Below, piece by piece: positions 58,777 to 64,000 of a stretch of DNA of 64,000 nt (positions are counted from its first letter, which is position 1; every line of letters starts with the position of its first letter). This stretch comes from Vulcanimicrobiota bacterium (GTDB taxonomy: Bacteria > Vulcanimicrobiota > Vulcanimicrobiia > Vulcanimicrobiales > Vulcanimicrobiaceae), in the NCBI GenBank assembly GCA_003140215.1, contig PLJL01000001.1, positions 948,390-1,012,389 of the forward strand, read 5' to 3'. A program made the position numbers and the translations under genes. The notes beneath the pieces were generated by a model that ran no database searches, was not told the origin of the DNA, and saw only the letters and a list, made by a program, of their open reading frames with translations.

Positions 58777-60602
58777 GTAGCGCTCTTGTGGCGACGGATC
58801 GCCCTCACTCGTTCCAGGTTTCATCACGCAGCTCTTTCGGCGACTCTGTGTGGCATCTCGATATCGCCGCCGGACACGCCCGGAAGTCTCATGCATCAAT
58901 CGATTGGCGCATTCCACTTCGCGACGGATCGTTCCTAACGGATGCGCAGCACTCCCGATGCCTGGCGAGCTGTAAGTCGTTGCTAGTCCTTTTGTCAGAG
59001 GGAAAAGGGAACTCCGGCATTCCGCATCGCCGCAGCTCGCTTGTTCGGAAGTACGAATCGCTTCGCGCGCTTCTCTCTTGGTTGCCGGCGACACCGCATG
59101 TGACATTGTCTCATTTGAACGAAGAACGACTTGCGAGCTACTGCAGGTCGCTGCGTACGCGGCGCGCGAAGGTACGCGGTACCGCAGGTAAGTACGTGCC
59201 GCACGCACGTCGGCTCTCCGAAAGCTCGATTCGCCACCTGCTTCAAATCACAGTCGACTTGGCCTTCGTCCGTGAGCTGCTGCCCGATGCGCCGCAGATC
59301 TCCGTCTTCGAAGCGCAGCGACTGGCATTCGCCTCCGCTTTGTCCACGCACGGATCGACACCGCGTATACCGGACGCCAAATTCGAAGCGCTTATGCAAG
59401 CGTCAATGTACTGGTTGGCCACCGTGGCACCACCTGTCCTAGCACGCGATGCGGACCTCCGAACCATCCGGCGTCAGTGCAGTAAGAATAACCTTCATCG
59501 TCATTATCAGAAATACTATGACGACGCCGACCGAGTGGATGTCGTTCGGATCGGAGACGCCGACCACGATATCGCGCGACTTAAGCGCAAGCAACTACTC
59601 TCGTGGCTCAACTTTACGCAAACGGCATGCTACGCCATTATTGCGGGCTTCACGGGAATGAGAGTAAGCGAGATCTTCTCGCTCCGAAAAGGCTGTCTCA
59701 CGACGAAACCCGTCGCGGAACATGCGCATCCGCTCCTGATCCTCAACGGTATACTCTTGAAGACCGCCGCCCAGGCCGACGGCGAAGCTGCCTCGTGGAT
59801 CGCCGGGTGGGACGATGGCGAGAACCCTGTCCGAGTCGCCGTCCGAATTCTCGAGGCGATTCAGGAACGCTATCCGCAGGACGTCGGCGAACAGCTATTC
59901 GCGGCGATCCGTGAAAACCGGGTCAGTAAGACCGCGGGCCGGTCGGGACACTCTATGTCGCGTCAAGTTAACCGATTCGCCCGCCTCAATGGCATTGTCG
60001 AATGGCAGTTCGCGGCACATCAGTTCCGCAAGACCTTCGCTCGCTTCGTTTCGCTCAAGTCGCCCAACGCTGTGCTGGCTCTGCAGCGCCATTTCAAGCA
60101 CGTTAGTCGTGCGATGACGGAACACTACCTGAGCTATGACGATGGGCTGCTTGACGAGGTCATCGAGCAGTCCTTCGACCTCGACCTAGAGACGCTCGAC
60201 AGGGTTCTCGCCGCCGACAGCCTGGGCGGGCTCAAAGGCGAAGCAATTCTGCTCCGAAATCAAGCGTTCCGGGGCGAGGCCGGGGAAGAGGAGCGCCGGG
60301 CATATATTGAATCAATTCGCAACGATCCGCTCTTCGTTATGCTACGGCATGAGTATGGGATTTGCTTCTATGAGGCCGAGCAGGCCGCATGCGGCGGTCG
60401 GCGTGTCAAGATCGGGCTAGAAACTTGCGTCGACTGCCGCAACTTCGTCGCTGGTCCCGAGCACGCTGCATATTGGCGCGAGCGGTACCGCGCGCTCGCG
60501 GGTGATCATCGAGCGGTGCAGGCGCTGGGTCAAGCGAGCGAAGTCCTCGATCAACAACTGCGGACCGCATCAAAGGTGCTTCATGCCATCGACAAAGCCT
60601 GA
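58773..60602 (+). CDS. Tyrosine recombinase 3 (TnpB-like, large)
   Basis: A 609-residue tyrosine recombinase, close to the length of Tn554 TnpB (about 630). Catalytic residues are complete: Arg297 (TGMRVSEIF), Lys330 (ILLKTA), His416/Arg419 (AHQFRKTF), His443 (FKHVSRA) and Tyr452 (EHYLSY). The C-terminal 150 residues are extra and contain a Cys cluster (ACGGRRVKIGLETCVDC) likely to bind zinc, a typical TnpB trait. Its ATG overlaps the stop of the middle gene. Confidence 0.9.
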   Translation: MSSALVATDRPHSFQVSSRSSFGDSVWHLDIAAGHARKSHASIDWRIPLRDGSFLTDAQHSRCLASCKSLLVLLSEGKGNSGIPHRRSSLVRKYESLRALLSWLPATPHVTLSHLNEERLASYCRSLRTRRAKVRGTAGKYVPHARRLSESSIRHLLQITVDLAFVRELLPDAPQISVFEAQRLAFASALSTHGSTPRIPDAKFEALMQASMYWLATVAPPVLARDADLRTIRRQCSKNNLHRHYQKYYDDADRVDVVRIGDADHDIARLKRKQLLSWLNFTQTACYAIIAGFTGMRVSEIFSLRKGCLTTKPVAEHAHPLLILNGILLKTAAQADGEAASWIAGWDDGENPVRVAVRILEAIQERYPQDVGEQLFAAIRENRVSKTAGRSGHSMSRQVNRFARLNGIVEWQFAAHQFRKTFARFVSLKSPNAVLALQRHFKHVSRAMTEHYLSYDDGLLDEVIEQSFDLDLETLDRVLAADSLGGLKGEAILLRNQAFRGEAGEEERRAYIESIRNDPLFVMLRHEYGICFYEAEQAACGGRRVKIGLETCVDCRNFVAGPEHAAYWRERYRALAGDHRAVQALGQASEVLDQQLRTASKVLHAIDKA

Positions 60603-61035
60603 CGGACGCAATCTACGCAAGAAGCAGACCCGCACGAAGATCCTACAAGCGATTTCTCGTTTGAGCAATGGAACGGCCGTCCACCCACTCCACATCGGTG
60701 TCCGCGTTCGCATCACAAAAGAAGCGGTCGCGCGCGAAGCCGGCGTCAGCAGCGCTACGATCTATCGCTTTCCCGATCTGTGCACGTCCCTTTCCGCATT
60801 GTCCTCGACCACAGACCAGCGTATCAGACCTTCGGAACAGCGGCGCAAGGCACTGCAAGACCGCATTGCCGATCTTGAGCGGATGCTGAACGGCGCACTG
60901 AGCGAAACGGTTCGGCTCACGCGTGAACTCGTGAAGTACGACCCGACGCTCGGAGTAAGGGCGCCCATCTCCCTTGATCAACGTCGCCGAAAGAAGAGCA
61001 ATGTCACCGCGACCTTGAAAAGGAACTCGCGGTAA
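60583..61035 (+). CDS. Small HTH/coiled-coil protein (TnpC-like, DUF6262-type)
   Basis: A 150-residue basic protein: a helix-turn-helix (ITKEAVAREAGVSSATIYRF, about residues 47-66), then a predicted coiled coil (RRKALQDRIADLERMLNGAL, then SETVRLTRELV), and a basic tail. Size, order and architecture fit Tn554 TnpC, which helps set recombination direction and efficiency. The ATG at 60583 lies 20 bases inside the preceding recombinase gene; the longer GTG start at 60502 is less likely. Confidence 0.85.
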   Translation: MPSTKPDGRNLRKKQTRTKILQAISRLSNGTAVHPLHIGVRVRITKEAVAREAGVSSATIYRFPDLCTSLSALSSTTDQRIRPSEQRRKALQDRIADLERMLNGALSETVRLTRELVKYDPTLGVRAPISLDQRRRKKSNVTATLKRNSR

Positions 61036-61082
61036 CCACCGCATCGTCCGACTCGTGACCCCCTTCAGAGCAGGCTAGATGT

Positions 61083-61832
61083 TCATCGCAGGATGCCGGA
61101 AGGCGGTGCTTGACCCCCCGGGCCGCAGCCCTCGAATTTTGGCTGCCGATCACCGTGAGGATCGAGATATTCGATCGCATCGACACACGGAGGCGTCCCG
61201 GACGTGTTCGGCTCGCGGACGACATTAAAGTCGTAATTGTGAAACCCGAGTCGCAGTCGATAACGCCCTGGCGGGAATTCAAAGGAGGGGGTGGGTGAAC
61301 GATAGAGCACCATGTCGCTCGCCGTTCCGTATGGCCCGGATCTGAGCGGATATCCCGTACGTAGGACAGTCCAGTATGATCCGCGGTATCGCGAGGCTCT
61401 CTGAAATTCCAAACTTTGTAACGTCTCCGGGTTGACCCGCCGTTCCGGTGTAACCGTGCGGTCGACAAATGCACGGATGCGAGGAACGATGTATACGAAT
61501 GCATCGTGCGGCGAGCCCAGCGCCACGGCGCGGTCGTACACCACGAACGAAAGCCGACCCGGCTTAACGTATATCTGCGCTCGGTCATGGATAATGCTAC
61601 CGTCGCCCGGCGTGCTCTGGTCGGCGATCCTGTCTCCAGGCCCTCGCTCGACAAAGGCCTCGGGAATCTCAAGCAATTGTCCGTTGGTTAGGACGTAGAC
61701 TCCATAGAATGGTGGAGGCTGCTGCGAGAGACTCGGCGAGGCATCGCTGGCGACCATGAAGGCCGCAGCGAGTATCGTAGCGATCGGCCGTCGAAGCGCT
61801 TCAATGGCCATTCGCAAGAGGTGGTACGGCAC
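61083..61832 (-). CDS. Exported hypothetical protein (island cargo)
   Basis: A 249-residue protein with a signal peptide (IEALRRPIATILAAAFMVAS) and a beta-rich mature part (LSFVVYDRAVALGSPHDAFV; PPGRYRLRLGFHNYDFNVV) ending in a Pro/Gly tail with two Cys. The family is not recognised. Start is the GTG at 61832 or the ATG at 61811, which gives a neater signal peptide. It converges on the recombinase operon with 47 bases between stops. Confidence 0.65.
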   Translation of the reverse strand: MPYHLLRMAIEALRRPIATILAAAFMVASDASPSLSQQPPPFYGVYVLTNGQLLEIPEAFVERGPGDRIADQSTPGDGSIIHDRAQIYVKPGRLSFVVYDRAVALGSPHDAFVYIVPRIRAFVDRTVTPERRVNPETLQSLEFQRASRYRGSYWTVLRTGYPLRSGPYGTASDMVLYRSPTPSFEFPPGRYRLRLGFHNYDFNVVREPNTSGTPPCVDAIEYLDPHGDRQPKFEGCGPGGQAPPSGILR

Positions 61833-61840
61833 TCATGATA

Positions 61841-62032
61841 TCACCCTTTGGTCTTTCGTTTTGTGCCCGGTTTAGGGCCGCACTTCGCGCCCACCGACCC
61901 TGAGGGCGGAACGCGATTTTTCCCACCATCGTCGGTCGTGATTTTGGCCTTCGGGTCGCGCGCCATGGCCGAGACAAAGTTCTCAAAAGTATCAGCGGCT
62001 GCGTTGGCTGCTTCGCCCTTCGCCTCTGCCAT
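61841..62032 (-). CDS. Small Lys-rich hypothetical protein (island cargo)
   Basis: A 63-residue basic protein, MAEAKGEAANAAADTFENFV followed by ARDPKAKITTDDGGKNRVPP and a Lys/Gly-rich tail. It ends nine bases before the next cargo gene starts. A 123-codon frame at 61801-62172 overlaps it; that frame's first 42 codons also look protein-like, so a frameshifted or overlapping gene is possible. Neither belongs to a family I recognise. Confidence 0.45.
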   Translation of the reverse strand: MAEAKGEAANAAADTFENFVSAMARDPKAKITTDDGGKNRVPPSGSVGAKCGPKPGTKRKTKG

Positions 62033-62310
62033 CGTGAAGAGGCCCTTTCTTGGCCGTACTCGTCGTAATCCTCTCCGCGCCGACCAAAGAATGGCGGTTG
62101 GTCCCGAGGTCCCTCGAGGACGTCGCTATCCAGGCGCATGCCATTGGGCAGCGGGTTTTTCTTGTTCGCCAACGGTGGAAACAGAACCGAAGGTCTGCGT
62201 ATTTCCTGTCCAAAAAACCGGCGGGCCCGTCCGTGAACGGAGCGGAACGCGACGCGATTCTTTAAGCGATTGTACTCGGCAAGGAGAGCCCGACCTTCTT
62301 GGTAGTTTCG

Positions 62311-62751
62311 TTACAGGACCCACGCACGCAACTGAATGTCGTTGAGGAGTCGACGCTTGTCCGCACCCGGCCGAAGGCGATTGGCGACCGAGCGCGCGGA
62401 CAACAAGAAACCCCGCGCCTCGTCCTTCAGACCCGCTGAGATTGCGGCTTGTGCCGCTATCACCAAGAAGCCGCCTTCCATCGCGCGCGTACCGTTTCTC
62501 TCATTCGGCGTCATCTGCGGGTCGCCGTCGTCGTCGTCGGCCACGGTGGCCCATGCTTCTGCCGCGGCCTGACAATAGGCGATGGCGTGGCCCCAATTGC
62601 GAACGTCCATCGCGTTCCAGCACGATTTCTGCACTCGCTTCGCTTGGTTCAAGTGCGCCCATTGCTGGCGCAGGTCATCGGCCTTCACGGTCGTGGAGAG
62701 GACGCCGAAAGCGAGCAGCACGCCGGATGCTGCAGCGAACACGTGTCGCAT
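62311..62751 (-). CDS. Exported helical hypothetical protein (island cargo)
   Basis: A 146-residue protein with a signal peptide (MRHVFAAASGVLLAFGVLST) and a helical mature part resembling TPR-like helices (NWGHAIAYCQAAAEAWATVA, then DEARGFLLSARSVANRL), with an Asp-rich loop and two Cys (KSCWNAM, AIAYCQ). Its ATG shares one base with the stop of the upstream cargo gene (tgATG), so the two are coupled. The ending LLSARSVANRL is reminiscent of the protein at 63207, so the two may be distant paralogues. Confidence 0.65.
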   Translation of the reverse strand: MRHVFAAASGVLLAFGVLSTTVKADDLRQQWAHLNQAKRVQKSCWNAMDVRNWGHAIAYCQAAAEAWATVADDDDGDPQMTPNERNGTRAMEGGFLVIAAQAAISAGLKDEARGFLLSARSVANRLRPGADKRRLLNDIQLRAWVL

Positions 62752-63158
62752 CAAGGCCCACTGGCTCGGTTCGACCCGGATAGCATGTAACAGTCTTTTC
62801 CGCCCGCGCGGACGTGCTCGACGGGCGGTTTGCTCTCCACGACGCTGAAGCGCTGACCCTTCACGATGTGTGTCCCGTGCGTCGCCATCTCGGCCGCGAA
62901 TCCGCCAGGGTCCTGGTCCGCAATGGCGCTCGTTGCCCGTTCCAGCGACTCGGCGCTGTCGAAACACGGAATGTCGTCCTTCGCAACTTCCGTTCCGCCC
63001 GATGCCCCGCTTGTGCCATAGTTATCATCCCTGGTCCACGTAGTCCGCAATGTAAGGTTCGGCGCCTCTGCGTGCCGAGCGGAGTACACGCCGTATCCTA
63101 CCGCGCCGAGGATTCCGAGCACAAGGACCAGCAGGACGAGTTTCGCTTCCTGAGCCAT
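62751..63158 (-). CDS. Membrane-anchored hypothetical protein (island cargo)
   Basis: A 135-residue protein with one N-terminal helix (KLVLLVLVLGILGAVGYGVY) and an extracytoplasmic domain with two Cys (DDIPCFDSAES; GKDCYMLSG) that could form a disulfide. A strong ribosome site (AGGAGA repeated) precedes the ATG at 63158. No family is recognised. It is translationally coupled to the downstream cargo gene. Confidence 0.65.
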   Translation of the reverse strand: MAQEAKLVLLVLVLGILGAVGYGVYSARHAEAPNLTLRTTWTRDDNYGTSGASGGTEVAKDDIPCFDSAESLERATSAIADQDPGGFAAEMATHGTHIVKGQRFSVVESKPPVEHVRAGGKDCYMLSGSNRASGP

Positions 63159-63206
63159 TCTCCTAGTCTCCTTGCGGCGAGCTACAATGCGACGAACGAA
63201 CGCCGC

Positions 63207-63782
63207 TCATGGCGGAGCATTGTGAAAGCACTGACCGCTACCGTTGAATTGATAACGCGCCAGGAAGTTGTTCAACGTTAGTTGTGATGCGTCGAGAGAA
63301 GGCAGGGACATGCCCAAGCGGGACGCAACCGCACGTGCATTCTGAATGATTTGAGCATACCGCGGGGGCGACCCGCGAATGCTCCGCACTGCGGCGAGGC
63401 CGACCCACGCATTTGCTACGTCGGACCTCGCGACGTTCCGATGCTCGGGTGGGCATTGTGTCCTTGCATTGTCTGGAGCAGCGTTGAGTTCCAGCGTAGA
63501 ATGCACGATGCTGAGCGCGGCGCTTACCGCAAGCACGCGCGCGACGACGTCTCGGTCATTGCACGACGCCGCGCGCGCGGCATGAGCGGCGTTAGCACCG
63601 GCGCCATACGCCGCGATCGCGCCCCGCGGATCGTCATGCTTGAACAGACGATCCTCGAACCTCGCGTACGCCGCGTAGCTTGTTGCGGCGGATGCTGCTG
63701 CCGAGGAGCAAGCCGCCGACGCACCACTTCGAAGTGAAATGAAGAGAGCGGCGGCTAGGAGCAGTTGCGTAAAGACCCGCAC
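63207..63782 (-). CDS. Exported Ala-rich hypothetical protein (island cargo)
   Basis: A 191-residue protein with a clear signal peptide (FTQLLLAAALFISLRSGASA, followed by AC). The mature part is Ala-rich and helical with TPR-like spacing (DDPRGAIAAYGAGANAAHAA; SDVANAWVGLAAVRSIRG; IIQNARAVASRLGM), and four Cys in all. It is the first gene of the minus-strand cargo set. The GTG at 63782 follows GAAGAG. Confidence 0.65.
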   Translation of the reverse strand: MRVFTQLLLAAALFISLRSGASAACSSAAASAATSYAAYARFEDRLFKHDDPRGAIAAYGAGANAAHAARAASCNDRDVVARVLAVSAALSIVHSTLELNAAPDNARTQCPPEHRNVARSDVANAWVGLAAVRSIRGSPPRYAQIIQNARAVASRLGMSLPSLDASQLTLNNFLARYQFNGSGQCFHNAPP

Positions 63783-63963
63783 ACCGCACTCTTCGCTGCG
63801 CGCGCCGCAAAACCCGGCGACCTCGGCTTTTAGCGACAGCCTTCAAACGTCGCATCGACATTCCCGTGGGCCGACGCTTAGCTACCGATTTTCCTAGCGC
63901 GCACCGATCTGGAAGGTTCGAGTGACGCGGAAGCGGGGAACCGGTGACGATCCTCTGTGCTGC

Positions 63964-64000
63964 TCAGCCCGGGTCCTTCGGCAGGCCGGGAATCTCGAGC
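63964..64000 (-). CDS. Possible 3' end of a gene running in from the right
   Basis: The last 37 bases, read in reverse, encode LEIPGLPKDPG and then a TGA. The composition returns to the GC-rich host style. This may be the C-terminus of a host gene convergent with the island, but 11 codons are too few to name or be sure of it. Confidence 0.3.
   Translation of the reverse strand, partial: LEIPGLPKDPG

Larger units (their letters stand above)
55921..63913. mobile_element. Tn554-like element with three recombinases and cargo (approximate)
   Basis: An approximately 8-kb stretch of visibly lower GC and different codon use than its surroundings. It opens with four overlapping plus-strand genes (three tyrosine-recombinase-family proteins and a small HTH/coiled-coil protein) and continues with minus-strand genes for small proteins of unknown function. 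In Tn554 the order is end, tnpA, tnpB, tnpC, cargo, end; this region follows that order with one extra recombinase. Boundaries are approximate: pirin ends at 55918 and host-like composition returns after about 63900. An imperfect repeat (CCTAG...ACCG...CTGGA) at 55921 and 63893 may mark the ends. Confidence 0.55.

Noticed and set aside
61801-62172. A 123-codon minus-strand frame as the main gene at this place
   Set aside because: Its first 42 codons look plausible but the rest is Arg/Pro-rich and overlaps the more natural 63-codon frame and the start of the next gene; kept only as an alternative.
1-64000. CRISPR array or tRNA/rRNA genes
   Set aside because: No regularly spaced repeats beside cas genes, and no tRNA-like cloverleaf or rRNA sequence was recognised by eye; the island is therefore not a tRNA-targeted integration as far as I can see.

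Overview
This is a compact, GC-rich bacterial chromosome segment. Genes are tightly packed, often overlapping by 1-4 bases (ATGA, GTGA, taATG), and GTG and TTG starts are common. No rRNA, tRNA or CRISPR array was seen, and no gene-free stretch exceeds about 300 bases. The content (type 2 IPP isomerase, UbiA/UbiD quinone genes, NAD-linked formate dehydrogenase, OFA transporter, PolX, an ImuA/ImuB pair behind a Gram-positive-type LexA box) fits a free-living, metabolically flexible soil-type bacterium. A poorly cultivated phylum such as Eremiobacterota/Vulcanimicrobiota is possible, but nothing here proves it.

Layout. 1-2.3 kb: the end of a BMP-type nucleoside/sugar ABC importer (ATPase plus two permeases). 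2.4-9.6 kb: a beta-lactamase-fold serine hydrolase, branched-chain aminotransferase, chromate transporter, beta-propeller/phosphoesterase, cation/proton antiporter and a DUF1761 membrane protein. 9.7-15.9 kb: a formate/oxalate module, with an OFA-family transporter and its 42-residue partner facing a formate dehydrogenase alpha subunit and a fused NuoE/NuoF-like diaphorase across a shared terminator. 16-25 kb: sensor kinase, PolX, nicotinate phosphoribosyltransferase, PfpI protein, IPP isomerase and Rieske ferredoxin. 25.2-30.3 kb: rpsO and pnp with a TlpA-like thioredoxin and an acetyltransferase. 30.3-35.2 kb: UbiD and UbiA with a Fic protein between them, then a periplasmic binding protein. 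35.2-42.1 kb: degenerate M48/RDD protein, YihY, SRPBCC protein, quinone reductase and an M16 peptidase pair. 42.1-45.8 kb: SOS-type imuA and imuB, split by two small secreted proteins on the other strand. 45.9-55.9 kb: a TPR membrane protein, aldo/keto reductase, two diacylglycerol-kinase-like enzymes with a PAP2 phosphatase, hydrolase, YqeG-type phosphatase, PhzF, arginase-like protein and pirin.

55.9-63.9 kb is an island of visibly lower GC. It starts with four overlapping genes: three large tyrosine-recombinase-family proteins and a small HTH/coiled-coil protein, arranged like the tnpA-tnpB-tnpC module of Tn554 but with an extra, catalytically degenerate middle recombinase. Behind it, on the opposite strand, lie about five small proteins of unknown function, mostly exported or membrane-anchored, which I read as its cargo. 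This is the best candidate in the window for a little-described system.

Secondary points of interest are a LexA box inside the imuA promoter, a dispersed palindromic intergenic repeat, repeated TTGTC motifs upstream of the Fic gene, a direct-plus-inverted-repeat operator upstream of the OFA transporter, and several enzymes with altered active-site residues.
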